The notes: generated from the letters alone by a model not told the origin. A DNA stretch of 26,701 nucleotides from JADZEJ01 sp964426815 (GCA_964426815.1 CAYRRZ010000012.1:1-26701), one strand, 5' to 3'. Shown: positions 14,595 to 22,266, counted from the stretch's first letter. Numbers and translations are program-made.

Positions 14595-15131
14595 ATGGGA
14601 AATACCTTTACCCGTTTTACGCTTTCCGCACGCCAAAGAAAGATTGTTTCGATTTTGGTGTGTATTTTGGCTGTCACAGGAAGTCGTGTTGAGGCGGTGA
14701 TGGCTGCGGTTCAGAATGTACCGATCACGCTGACAACCGAAGGTCAAACGGTATCTGAGACAGAAGATGACGTTTCGTCTGGGATTCGTATCACGCCAAG
14801 TTATTTTGGTGCTTTAACCGTGGCGGATAAGATTCCGGCGGTGGCGATTCGTGTGGTAGAAATGACCGCATATAATTCGGAAATTGGGCAAACAGATGCG
14901 AGTCCGTTTATTACGGCGAATGGAACTCGGGTACGTGATGGCATTGTGGCGGCGAATTTTTTGAAATTTAATACGCGCATTCGATTGCCTGAATTGTATG
15001 GCGATAAGATCTTTGTGGTTACGGATCGGATGAATGAGCGCTATGCAAATCGAGTAGATATTTGGATGGAGAAAAAAATAGATGCGAAAAAGTTTGGCGT
15101 GAAGCGTGGGGTAAAAATTGAGATTTTGTAA
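14595..15131 (+). CDS. Secreted 3D-domain protein (putative lytic transglycosylase-like)
   Basis: The 3D domain is a double-psi beta-barrel named for three conserved aspartates, found in murein-acting proteins such as MltA, YabE and YocH. The 178-residue product has a basic N-terminus and hydrophobic segment (about 16-29), a signal peptide or anchor. The 3D domain occupies about 85-178: MTAYNS (90-95), then RDGIVAAN (D115), FVVTDRMNERY (D144) and VDIWM (D155), so all three Asp are in place. It is divergent from the PBP1A gene across only 71 bp, which fits a cell-wall turnover role. No ribosome-binding site is evident before the ATG at 14595. Peptidoglycan activity is inferred from family. Confidence 0.88.
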   Translation: MGNTFTRFTLSARQRKIVSILVCILAVTGSRVEAVMAAVQNVPITLTTEGQTVSETEDDVSSGIRITPSYFGALTVADKIPAVAIRVVEMTAYNSEIGQTDASPFITANGTRVRDGIVAANFLKFNTRIRLPELYGDKIFVVTDRMNERYANRVDIWMEKKIDAKKFGVKRGVKIEIL

Positions 15132-15189
15132 GATCTCGACAAAATGAAGGCTGATTGGTACATTCGGTGGGCTTTGAATGAGCTCGCGT

Positions 15190-15264
15190 GGCGTGGTAGC
15201 CAAGTGGTAAGGCACGGGTCTGCAAAACCTGTATTCGTGGGTTCGATTCCCACCCACGCCTCCA
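15190..15264 (+). tRNA. tRNA-Cys (GCA), CCA encoded
   Basis: Complete cloverleaf: acceptor GGCGTGG / CCACGCC, anticodon loop CTGCAAA with anticodon GCA, T-arm GTGGG TTCGATT CCCAC, discriminator T (U), and encoded CCA at 15262-15264. It lies between the 3D-domain and GDPD genes with its own downstream hairpin. Confidence 0.96.
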
Positions 15265-15268
15265 TCAG

Positions 15269-15294
15269 ATCCCCTACATATATATGTGGGGGAT
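15269..15294 (+). terminator. Hairpin terminator after tRNA-Cys
   Basis: ATCCCC TACATATATATGTG GGGGAT: perfect GC-rich arms around a self-complementary TACATATATATGT, followed by TTGTGTTTTAT. The tail is an interrupted T-tract. Confidence 0.6.
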
Positions 15295-15329
15295 TTGTGT
15301 TTTATGGTGACTAGGATACTCTGGCGACT

Positions 15330-16022
15330 ATGATTGTGCTCGGACATCGGGGATTCCCGTATCGACATGCTTCTGAAAATACGCTGGATGCTTTTCAGCG
15401 TGCTTTGGCATTGGGCGCTGATGGGATTGAATTTGATGTGCGCCGTTCGCGCGATGGAGAGATGGTTTTAGTGCATGATACGGGTTTGAGTCGGATCGCG
15501 GGCGATGGACATGCCGCGCATGAACTAACGGCGGCTGAATTGGCTTTGATTCCGCTTCGACATGGTGGCCGAATTGCTACTTTGCAGGATGTGACTTCAA
15601 CGATTCATGCACCAGCGGTGTTGGATATGGAAGTAAAGGATATTCAGGTAGCTGAAGACTTGGTGCGAAAATTGCAGACGAGTCAGGCTTTGCGCGAAAG
15701 AACCATTATTTCTTCCTTTCATGAAGAAGTATTGCTTGCGGTGCAGAAAACTTTGCCTGAGGTGCGAACCTTGCTTTTGGTGTCACGCTGGCCTTTGCCA
15801 TTACGTGGACCCGCTTTTTGGATGCGTTTAGGGCGATTGAAGCCATGGGCAGTTGGGTTTCCGGGACGGGTTTTAACGGCGAAACGCATGCAGATGTTGA
15901 AAGATGGTGGTTTTTCGGTGGCCGCTTGGGACTTGCGTGGCACGGCTCGTGAAGCGCGATGGATTGCGGCGCTTCAGGTTGATGTGGCTATTGTGAAGCG
16001 GGTTGATGTCTTGAAGGCTTGA
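15330..16022 (+). CDS. Glycerophosphodiester phosphodiesterase family protein
   Basis: GDPD enzymes hydrolyse glycerophosphodiesters to glycerol-3-phosphate and an alcohol, using a TIM barrel and a divalent metal. The 230-residue protein starts MIVLGHRGFPYRHASENTLD: H6-R7 and E16-N17 are the classic HR...EN pair. E34 and D36 (GIEFDVR) supply metal ligands, and H49 (VLVHD) is the second catalytic histidine. LDMEVK near 98-103 supplies the other conserved acidic residue. The C-terminal AAWDLRGTAREARWI corresponds to the usual VW.VN segment, with the Asn replaced. No signal peptide, so probably cytosolic. Length is normal for bacterial short GDPDs. Confidence 0.92.
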   Translation: MIVLGHRGFPYRHASENTLDAFQRALALGADGIEFDVRRSRDGEMVLVHDTGLSRIAGDGHAAHELTAAELALIPLRHGGRIATLQDVTSTIHAPAVLDMEVKDIQVAEDLVRKLQTSQALRERTIISSFHEEVLLAVQKTLPEVRTLLLVSRWPLPLRGPAFWMRLGRLKPWAVGFPGRVLTAKRMQMLKDGGFSVAAWDLRGTAREARWIAALQVDVAIVKRVDVLKA

Positions 16023-16075
16023 TTTTTTTGTTGGGCTGGCGTAGGTTCGGTTTAGGTCTTTCACGGAGGTTTAAC

Positions 16076-16648
16076 ATGCCCAGTTCAATTCCGTTTGAGA
16101 GTTTTCTGCATGAGCGTAGTTGCGGGATTCCACTGAAAGAGGTTGATTCTACAGCGACCATGACGTGGTTTTTGGAGGGAGATCTCAAGCCGACAATTCA
16201 GGCACGGACAATTTTGGATCAGCTGTTTGCGCAGCCGGAGGAGATCGGTAGCTATCGGGAGTCGTCTGAAAAGAGCTTGTTGCCGCTTAAACCTGGTTTG
16301 GAGATTCGCGGATTTCTGAAAGAGGATTTTTGCTGGCAGTATGCGGATGAACAACCGAGCGTTGAGCGATTGCAACGGATTCTGTTTAGTCGCAGGCTGC
16401 GATTGATCAATCCGCTTGAGATGATGCAGGTTCTTTGGTCACAGCCTTGGGCTCATCGACTGTTTCATGGAAAGCCGCACTTCTTTTTTATGGTGGCTAT
16501 GCAGGAAATGGAAGGGATGGATGAAGCCTTGATCTTTCGTTTTCGAAGCGGTGAGCCAATCCGGCCATTGGCATTCGATGTCAGTTGGGATGACTTTTGC
16601 TGCATGCGCGAACTGCAGCCGCAGACGATTCTGTACACCAAGATGTAG
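16076..16648 (+). CDS. Hypothetical protein, 190 residues
   Basis: Not recognised. The start at 16076 is chosen because a full GGAGG (16065-16069) lies 6 nt upstream; the frame is open back to 16019 but the extra codons overlap the end of the GDPD gene. The product is soluble-looking, without signal peptide or membrane segment, rich in Phe, Glu, Arg and Leu, with aromatic-rich stretches (FFFMVAMQEMEGMDEALIF). Cysteines are few and not in a metal pattern (one CC pair near 173). It is followed by a strong hairpin terminator. It could be a cytoplasmic regulatory or housekeeping protein; no function is supported. Confidence 0.8.
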   Translation: MPSSIPFESFLHERSCGIPLKEVDSTATMTWFLEGDLKPTIQARTILDQLFAQPEEIGSYRESSEKSLLPLKPGLEIRGFLKEDFCWQYADEQPSVERLQRILFSRRLRLINPLEMMQVLWSQPWAHRLFHGKPHFFFMVAMQEMEGMDEALIFRFRSGEPIRPLAFDVSWDDFCCMRELQPQTILYTKM

Positions 16649-16655
16649 CTCGTTG

Positions 16656-16682
16656 GCCCGCCAATTCCTTGGGGGGCTTTTT
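16656..16682 (+). terminator. Terminator after the 190-residue protein gene
   Basis: GCCCGCCAA TTCC TTGGGGGGC followed by TTTTT; long GC-rich stem with one internal mismatch. It lies 24 nt before the polA start. Confidence 0.75.
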
Positions 16683-16705
16683 CGTTTGGGATAACGTGTT
16701 ACCGT

Positions 16706-19408
16706 ATGGCAAATATGTCTTCTCCCCAAAAAACCGCTTTATTGATTGATGGAAATGCCTTGATTCACCGCGTGTGGCATGTCTTGCCTCCAATGCATGA
16801 TCCAAAGGGTCGTTTAGTGAATGCCGTGTATGGCGTTACCAGCATTTTGATGAAATTGCTGCCTTCGACACATCCGGATTATTTGGTGGTGTGTTGGGAT
16901 ACGCCCGAGCCAACGTATCGACATGTGGCACAGCCAGAATATAAAGCGCAAAGAGCGGAGCAGCCACAGGAGTTTTATGATCAAATTCCGATGACGCAAG
17001 AAGTGGTTACGGCAATGGGTGGAAAGAATTGTGAATTGCCTGGATTTGAAGCGGATGACTTACTTGCAACTTTAGCAAAAACCTTTGAATCAGATGGATT
17101 GGAGGTGACGATTTTGACAAGCGACCGTGATATTTGGCAATTGATTAGTCCGCATATCAAGGTGATGTCGTTTAAAAAAGGAGTGACGGAAACGATTGTG
17201 TATGATGAGGCTCTTTTGAAAGAAACGACGAGTCTGACGCCTTCGCAAATTGTTGATTATAAAGCGATGCGGGGTGATGCATCGGATAATTTGAAAGGGA
17301 TTCCGGGTATTGGGGAGAAAACAGCGACCGAGTTATTGCTGAAGTTCACTGATTTAGAAGGTGTTTTGAAGGCGGCGAAGAATGAAAATTCGGATATGAC
17401 GGATTCGGTGCGCCGTAAATTACTTGAGGGTGAACAGGCGGCGCGTGAAACCTATCCTTTAGTGCAATTGCAATTGAATGCTCCTATCTCGATACATGTT
17501 GAAGATTGGAAGCGTGAGACGGTTGAGCAGGAGCAGGTTAAAGAGACTTTGCTGGCTTTTGGTTTTCAGAGTTTGGCTAATCGTTTGGGTAAAACGGAAG
17601 ATGCAGGAAAAACAAAAAAAGTATCAAAGACACAAGAAAAGTCTGTCCATAAAGAGGCCGCTTCTGAGGTTTCTTTTACAGGAAGCTTGAAACAAATTGT
17701 GATTGGGAGTGCAAAGCAGGCCTTGGAAGTTATTGCTGAACTTAAAGGAAAGATTATTGTACTGCGTGAAGTAATGGCTGATCAGGGTTCTTTACTCAGT
17801 GATAATTCGGGTATGGTGGTGGCGACGAAGGAGACTACATTCTTTTTTTCGAGCACATTGGTGCGAGAAGAGGCTGTGCATCGAGCGATGGGTTTGTTGT
17901 TGGCTGATGTAGGTACGCAAAAAATTGGACATACGATTAAGTCATTTATGCATTGGGCAAAGCGGTTTGATTGGTCGGTGGCTGGGATTGTGTTTGATAC
18001 GGAGATTGCGGCGTATTTATTGGCTGCTGGTGAGGGTGGGACGGATGTGCCAAGTTTGGCGGCGGCACGTTTTGGAAAGACAATTGGAGAGGGTGTGCAG
18101 GGAGTCGTGGATGAAGCTGAAGTGATTGTTCATTTGGCAACTGTTTTGAAAGATGAGTTACAAGACCAGCATCTCGAAGGAATTTTTGACCGTTTTGAAT
18201 TGCCGTTGATTACGGTTTTGGCACAGATGGAAGAGCGCGGCATTTTGATTGATCGAACATATTTGCTGACCTTACAAAAAGAGTTTCGTGGGATGAAAGA
18301 ACAATTAGAAAAAGAGATGCGTGCGATGGTGCAAGAAGATTTCAATCCAGCATCAACTCAGCAATTGGCGCATATTCTGTTTGAGGTATTGAAGTTGCCG
18401 ACCAAGGGAATCAAAAAAGGAAAAACAGGTTTATCTACTGCCGCTTCTGAATTAGAAAAGCTAGAAGGCTTGCATCCGATGATTGAAAAGATTTCGGAAT
18501 ATCGCGAAGTCGCTAAATTACTTTCAACCTATGTTGAAACCTTACCGGATCAAGGCGATGCGGAAGGACGCATTCATACAACATATGATCAGGCTGTTGC
18601 GGCAACTGGTCGTTTGTCATCTCGGGATCCGAATTTGCAGAATATTCCGATTCGGACGGAAGCTGGGCGTAAGATCCGACGCGGATTTATTGCTTCGCCG
18701 GGTATGGTTTTATTGTCTTGCGATTATTCTCAGATTCAGTTGCGCATCGTGGCCGCTATGGCCAAGGATGAAAAAATGTTAGCGGCTTTTCGGAAGAATT
18801 TAGATATTCATACAGCTACCGCCGCAGAAATCTGGGGAATTCCAATGGAAGAAGTAACCAAGCAACAAAGAAGTGCAGCAAAGACGATTAACTTTGGTGT
18901 GTTGTATGGACAGGGTCCGAATGCTTTAGCAAAGCAAGCTGGGATTTCTTTTGCGGAAGCGAAAGAATTTATTCAGCAATATTTTACGGTGTACTCTGGC
19001 GTTCGCGAATATTTGGATACGGTCAAAGCTTTGGCACATGCGCAAAAATATGTGGAGACTTTGTTTGGACGCAAGCGTCCGATGACGGATATTGATTCCC
19101 CTCTCCCCTTCATTCGTGCAGCAGCTGAGCGGATGGCGATGAATATGCCGATTCAAGGCACCGAAGCGGATATTATGAAGCTTGCATTGATCGCGGTCGC
19201 AAAAGCTTTGCCGCAGATTTCTGCTGATTCATTCGTTCTACTCCAGGTGCATGATGAATTGGTGTTGGAAGTTCCTGAAAAGCAGGTTTTGGAGGTTGCA
19301 AAGCGTGTTGCTGAGCTCATGGAAGGGGTCGCAGATATCGGGTGTCCGATTGTAGCTGAGGCAAAATATGGGAAAAATTGGGAAGATATGACGAAAATAA
19401 CTTTGTAG
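16706..19408 (+). CDS. polA: DNA polymerase I (5' nuclease, degenerate proofreading, polymerase)
   Basis: Repair and Okazaki-fragment polymerase, 900 residues. The 5' nuclease domain (1 to about 290) is intact: FEADDLLATLA, TSDRDIWQL, GDASDNLKGIPGIGEKTA. The 3'-5' exonuclease region (about 320-490) lacks the DEDD metal-binding aspartates expected at its Exo I, II and III motifs, so proofreading is probably absent. The polymerase domain (about 500-900) has motif A with D673 (SCDYSQIQLRI), motif B K726...F730 (KTINFGVLYG) and motif C D850 (QVHDELVLEV). In motif A the near-invariant Glu of DYSQIELR, the ribonucleotide steric gate, is Gln 678. A second ATG four codons in is an alternative start. 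Terminator at 19424. Confidence 0.97.
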   Translation: MANMSSPQKTALLIDGNALIHRVWHVLPPMHDPKGRLVNAVYGVTSILMKLLPSTHPDYLVVCWDTPEPTYRHVAQPEYKAQRAEQPQEFYDQIPMTQEVVTAMGGKNCELPGFEADDLLATLAKTFESDGLEVTILTSDRDIWQLISPHIKVMSFKKGVTETIVYDEALLKETTSLTPSQIVDYKAMRGDASDNLKGIPGIGEKTATELLLKFTDLEGVLKAAKNENSDMTDSVRRKLLEGEQAARETYPLVQLQLNAPISIHVEDWKRETVEQEQVKETLLAFGFQSLANRLGKTEDAGKTKKVSKTQEKSVHKEAASEVSFTGSLKQIVIGSAKQALEVIAELKGKIIVLREVMADQGSLLSDNSGMVVATKETTFFFSSTLVREEAVHRAMGLLLADVGTQKIGHTIKSFMHWAKRFDWSVAGIVFDTEIAAYLLAAGEGGTDVPSLAAARFGKTIGEGVQGVVDEAEVIVHLATVLKDELQDQHLEGIFDRFELPLITVLAQMEERGILIDRTYLLTLQKEFRGMKEQLEKEMRAMVQEDFNPASTQQLAHILFEVLKLPTKGIKKGKTGLSTAASELEKLEGLHPMIEKISEYREVAKLLSTYVETLPDQGDAEGRIHTTYDQAVAATGRLSSRDPNLQNIPIRTEAGRKIRRGFIASPGMVLLSCDYSQIQLRIVAAMAKDEKMLAAFRKNLDIHTATAAEIWGIPMEEVTKQQRSAAKTINFGVLYGQGPNALAKQAGISFAEAKEFIQQYFTVYSGVREYLDTVKALAHAQKYVETLFGRKRPMTDIDSPLPFIRAAAERMAMNMPIQGTEADIMKLALIAVAKALPQISADSFVLLQVHDELVLEVPEKQVLEVAKRVAELMEGVADIGCPIVAEAKYGKNWEDMTKITL

Positions 19409-19423
19409 CGTTGAAGAAGCATG

Positions 19424-19455
19424 AAAGAACTTGAGACATCTCAAGTTCTTTTTTT
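19424..19455 (+). terminator. Strong terminator of polA
   Basis: AAAGAACTTGAG ACAT CTCAAGTTCTTT: twelve perfect pairs with a 4-nt loop followed by more T. It begins 15 nt after the polA stop. Confidence 0.92.
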
Positions 19456-19522
19456 ATGGGGTTCTCGACAAAAAAGCGAAACTATTCTAGGTTTTAGCTG
19501 TCCTTTACGGAAGGGTCCACTC

Positions 19523-20272
19523 ATGAAAGACATCTACTCACATCGACGGTTGCGGTTTTTTGGGACAACGGTGGAGCAGGGTGATTTTGCTCCCCCGCTC
19601 ATTCCTTCGGCGCCTGAGCTTCAGGCCGCGTATGCTGAAAAGCTTGGTGAGGCCATTTTTGGCGCGACGGAGATCCGCGTTGAGGCTTTGGCCATGGCTC
19701 GCTTGTGTCATGGGACCAAGGTTCAAGTGTTTCAGACGCCTCGTCAGGATGCGATTTTTCCGTTGACCGATGGGCTGATCACGGGTGCGCCACGGACGGC
19801 CTTGGTGGTGACGGGAGCGGATTGTCCCCCGGTTCTCGTTTTCGATCACAAGAAGCGGGTGATTGGACTCGCCCACTCTGGTCGAGAAGGAACATTGCAC
19901 AATATTGCGCTGCAGTTGATGCAGCAGATGCAGATGCAATTTAGTTGCGTTCCTGAAGAGCTGGAGGCGGTGATCGGACCTGGTGTTTGTCAGAATCACT
20001 ACCAGGTTTTGCCAGAGATGGCTCAGGCATTTGCGCCATTCGGTTTTGATGCCTGGATCGTTCAGGATGGTCATGGGTATCTCGATTTGCGAAAGGCACT
20101 CTTCAATCAGCTGGTTCAGTTGGGAGTGAGGCGTGAGCGCATCGTGGCGTCTCCGGATTGCACCTTTGAGTCGGAGGGGGTGTGGCACTCTTTTCGGCGA
20201 GACAAGCAGCAGGGTTTGCTGCAGAAACAAGATCGTCCTCGCACATCGGCGTTTATCGCGATGATGCTCTAG
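19523..20272 (+). CDS. YfiH/LACC1 (PgeF) family protein
   Basis: Family of purine-nucleoside phosphorylase/adenosine deaminase-like enzymes, formerly called polyphenol oxidase or laccase-domain; in Escherichia coli the member is linked to peptidoglycan editing. From the ATG at 19523 the protein has 249 residues, the usual length, with GGAAGGG about 8 nt upstream. An earlier ATG at 19421 lies inside the polA terminator stem and is rejected. The three metal ligands are visible: His in CHGTKVQ, Cys in TGADCPPVLV, His in GLAHSGREGT. The last motif is normally HAGWRG, so Trp-Arg is changed to Arg-Glu. VIGPGVCQNHYQV and HSFRRDK are conserved downstream motifs. Cytoplasmic. Confidence 0.92.
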   Translation: MKDIYSHRRLRFFGTTVEQGDFAPPLIPSAPELQAAYAEKLGEAIFGATEIRVEALAMARLCHGTKVQVFQTPRQDAIFPLTDGLITGAPRTALVVTGADCPPVLVFDHKKRVIGLAHSGREGTLHNIALQLMQQMQMQFSCVPEELEAVIGPGVCQNHYQVLPEMAQAFAPFGFDAWIVQDGHGYLDLRKALFNQLVQLGVRRERIVASPDCTFESEGVWHSFRRDKQQGLLQKQDRPRTSAFIAMML

Positions 20273-20282
20273 GATTGGCTAT

Positions 20283-20312
20283 CCCCGTGTCCTTCGTGAT
20301 GCGGGGTTTTTT
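20283..20312 (+). terminator. Terminator of the YfiH-family gene
   Basis: CCCCG (20283-20287) with CGGGG (20302-20306), then TTTTTT. It is followed by an inverted repeat GGTTAA GCGG TTAACC (20327-20342) just before the next gene. Confidence 0.8.
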
Positions 20313-20354
20313 GTTTGCAGGATACGGGTTAAGCGGTTAACCTTGGGGGCATAT

Positions 20355-21179
20355 ATGCTTATTGCTTGTATTGGTCCTGATACGTGGCGAGCACGAATGA
20401 AAGCCCGGTCTTTAGTGCAGGCTTTTCGTGAAAAGCATGATCCGCATGGGTATTCGACAGAGTCATTGCGAGACTTTGGGATCGAAGATGTTTTAAAACA
20501 ACTCGGCTCCCCTTCTTTATTTTCTCAAAAGCGTTGTATTCGATGTGATGGTCTTTTAGGAAGTTTAAAGATTGCTGAGATTCGATTACTGGCAAAACGT
20601 CTGCAAGAAGATGGGGATCAAACGATTTTGCTTAGTGTTGAAGAGGAACCAATTTCGGATAAGATTAAAGAAGTTTTTGGTGAAAAAAGTCTGGTGCAGT
20701 ATCCATTTCCGCTTTTATCTCAGGATGCTTTTTTTCGATGGTGTATGGAGTATGTTCAACAGACGGTGTCACCAGAAAAAGTGAAGCAGATTGCTCAGAT
20801 GTGCGCAGGAGATACATGGAGGGCTGTGCAGGAATTAGACAAGTGTATGGCAAATCCGCAAGCAGAAATTATTTCGGTTTTGATGGATGAGCCGGGAGCT
20901 TTTATTGCAGCTGAGGCTTTTGTGCGCGGACAATCGTGGCGCATTGAGGCTGAAAAGATAGAGATGGAGGCTTTTTTAGCAACGGGCTTATCGCAAATGC
21001 GTGCAGCGATTCGAGTAAGAGATGGATCGGTGAAAGGATTGCATCCATTTGTCGTGAAAAAGTTGTCTGGTTTAAAACAAGGCCAGTTCGAAAAGAAAAT
21101 ACGTTCGCTTTTGAGGGCTCAGCAGCAAAGTCGTAGTGGTCTCGGGGTTGCCGAAGAGGTTATTACCGGAGTGAAATAA
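20355..21179 (+). CDS. holA: DNA polymerase III delta subunit (clamp loader), divergent
   Basis: Delta opens the beta clamp as part of the clamp loader. The 274-residue product starts at ATG 20355, preceded by GGGGG at 6 nt; a TTG at 20343 is possible but less likely. It has the organisation of HolA: an N-terminal AAA+-like fold without a Walker A (typical for delta), a middle segment LFSQKRCIRCDG resembling the F/L-F-x-x-R/K region of the beta-binding element, and a helical C-terminus (LARKIR-like KKIRSLLRAQQQSR). The neighbouring rpsT supports this: holA (yqeN) and rpsT are adjacent in many bacteria, though here rpsT is convergent. Sequence divergence is high, and the assignment rests partly on context. 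Confidence 0.8.
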   Translation: MLIACIGPDTWRARMKARSLVQAFREKHDPHGYSTESLRDFGIEDVLKQLGSPSLFSQKRCIRCDGLLGSLKIAEIRLLAKRLQEDGDQTILLSVEEEPISDKIKEVFGEKSLVQYPFPLLSQDAFFRWCMEYVQQTVSPEKVKQIAQMCAGDTWRAVQELDKCMANPQAEIISVLMDEPGAFIAAEAFVRGQSWRIEAEKIEMEAFLATGLSQMRAAIRVRDGSVKGLHPFVVKKLSGLKQGQFEKKIRSLLRAQQQSRSGLGVAEEVITGVK

Positions 21180-21180
21180 A

Positions 21181-21219
21181 AAAATCCCCCATTTCTTTAG
21201 AGATTTGGGGGATTTTTTG
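21181..21219. terminator. Bidirectional terminator between holA and rpsT
   Basis: AAAATCCCCCA ... TTGGGGGATTTTTT with inner AAATC/GATTT-type pairing; A- and T-tracts on the two sides serve both converging genes. Confidence 0.9.
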
Positions 21220-21224
21220 TCCGT

Positions 21225-21485
21225 TTATTTTACGGCGACTTTTTTCATGATTGAGGACTTCTTGCGAGCGGCCGTGTTTTTGTTCAGCACGCCAGTCTTG
21301 ATCGCTTTGTCAGCAGCTTGCTGATATTTTTGCGCGGCTTCTTTGGCCTCAGCTTTCTTTCCTTCAGTCAGAAGAGCCGTTGCTTTCTTGTAGAGAGCCT
21401 TAATATTGGTTTTCACCAATGCGTTGCGTGTTGCGCGGCGCTTATTTTTGCGCAAGTCCTTAATGGCGGCGTGCTTATTTGGCAT
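21225..21485 (-). CDS. rpsT: 30S ribosomal protein S20
   Basis: Small basic ribosomal protein that binds 16S rRNA. The 86-residue product starts MPNKHAAIKDLRKNKRRATR and continues with NALVKTNIKALYK, a typical S20 helix pair; GVLNKNTAARKKSSIMKKV is the conserved C-terminal element. Length matches the family (82-90). A textbook promoter lies immediately upstream (21497-21525). Only 11 nt separate its -10 from the ATG, so the leader is about 4-5 nt with no room for a Shine-Dalgarno. It converges with holA. Confidence 0.97.
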   Translation of the reverse strand: MPNKHAAIKDLRKNKRRATRNALVKTNIKALYKKATALLTEGKKAEAKEAAQKYQQAADKAIKTGVLNKNTAARKKSSIMKKVAVK

Positions 21486-21496
21486 AGATGGCGGTT

Positions 21497-21525
21497 ACTA
21501 TAGGGAAGATTTTAAGATTCGTCAA
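21497..21525 (-). promoter_or_regulatory. rpsT promoter
   Basis: Minus-strand TTGACG (21520-21525), exactly 17 bp, TATAGT (21497-21502). Both hexamers are 5 of 6 to consensus. Confidence 0.75.
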
Positions 21526-21659
21526 GGCAGATACCTGTCTTTTGACGGATCAATCGAGCTATCGTACGATGTGCACACAAAAAAGAAGCGGTATATCTAT
21601 CTTTGTAGAAATATTGTTTTTTATTTTGTGTCGTAAAATAAAAACGTTTTGCGACGCAT

Positions 21660-21730
21660 GATCTCATAGTTCAAAGGAAGAACGAGGGACTCCTAAGCCC
21701 TAGATGGTGGTTCGAGTCCACCTGGGGTCA
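21660..21730 (+). tRNA. tRNA-Arg (CCT), no encoded CCA
   Basis: Acceptor GATCTCA / TGGGGTC (two G-U pairs), D-arm GTTC/GAAC, anticodon loop CTCCTAA (identical to that of E. coli tRNA-Arg CCU), four-base variable loop, T-arm GGTGG TTCGAGT CCACC, discriminator A at 21730. There is an A-G mismatch at the bottom of the anticodon stem. CCA must be added after transcription. It is followed 6 nt later by the first parS site. Confidence 0.85.
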
Positions 21731-21736
21731 AAAAAA

Positions 21737-21752
21737 TGTTTCACGTGAAACA
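21737..21752. promoter_or_regulatory. parS: parS site 1
   Basis: Perfect 16-bp palindrome TGTTTCACGTGAAACA, identical to the ParB/Spo0J-binding parS consensus known from Bacillus subtilis and conserved through most bacteria. Confidence 0.93.
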
Positions 21753-21859
21753 TTTTGTGAAGATAATTATAAAAAATTGTTTTGTTTGTATACGTTGTTT
21801 TGTTGCATTTTTCATCGTTCGATACGTTCTCTCTTTCAAAGCTGGATCAGATTAGGTAG

Positions 21860-21875
21860 TGTTTCACGTGAAACA
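21860..21875. promoter_or_regulatory. parS: parS site 2
   Basis: Perfect copy of the palindrome, 123 bp from site 1 and 30 bp upstream of tRNA-Ala. Confidence 0.93.
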
Positions 21876-21904
21876 CTTTGCAGAAAGAATGTTTTTATAT
21901 GCAT

Positions 21905-21980
21905 GGGCTGGTAGCTCAGTTGGTAGAGCGCTGCATTCGCATTGCAGAGGCCGTGGGTTCGATTCCCACTCAGTCCACCA
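21905..21980 (+). tRNA. tRNA-Ala (CGC), CCA encoded
   Basis: Acceptor GGGCTGG / TCAGTCC, D-arm GCTC/GAGC, anticodon stem CTGCA/TGCAG with loop TTCGCAT (anticodon CGC), T-arm GTGGG TTCGATT CCCAC, discriminator A and CCA at 21978-21980. Flanked by parS sites 2 and 3. A hairpin ATCGAGC GAA GCTCGAT (22000-22016) follows. Confidence 0.95.
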
Positions 21981-22068
21981 TCGCGCGCGACGCGTGAATA
22001 TCGAGCGAAGCTCGATTCGACATTAGGGTGAGATTTGAGTGAGTCAGTGACTTGGCTAAGTGTCAATA

Positions 22069-22098
22069 AAAATCCGGCTTTGATGGCTGGATTTTTTG
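22069..22098 (+). terminator. Terminator downstream of tRNA-Ala
   Basis: AATCCGGC TTTGAT GGCTGGATT followed by TTTTTG; stem with one bulge. It ends 11 bp before parS site 3. Confidence 0.7.
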
Positions 22099-22108
22099 TT
22101 TAAGAAAA

Positions 22109-22124
22109 TGTTTCACGTGAAACA
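22109..22124. promoter_or_regulatory. parS: parS site 3
   Basis: Perfect copy, 249 bp from site 2; tRNA-Ala and its terminator occupy the interval. Confidence 0.93.
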
Positions 22125-22166
22125 ATGCATAAGCGACCGCTTCGACTCGCTCTACACATTGAAAAA

Positions 22167-22182
22167 TGTTTCACGTGAAACA
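22167..22182. promoter_or_regulatory. parS: parS site 4
   Basis: Perfect copy, 58 bp from site 3, the shortest spacing in the array. Confidence 0.93.
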
Positions 22183-22266
22183 ATTTGAGATGCTTTATTT
22201 ACGGCGTTTGTTTTAACCAGTGAGACTGTCTTTACTTTAGACAAAAGCAATGAAGTATATTTGGAT

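Noticed and set aside
19421..19522. N-terminal extension of the YfiH-family protein
   Set aside because: The ATG at 19421 immediately precedes the polA terminator stem, so the extension would be translated from that hairpin; the ATG at 19523 has a Shine-Dalgarno and fits family length.
21836..22066. 76-codon minus-strand open frame
   Set aside because: It is antisense to tRNA-Ala and includes a parS site; the protein is meaningless.
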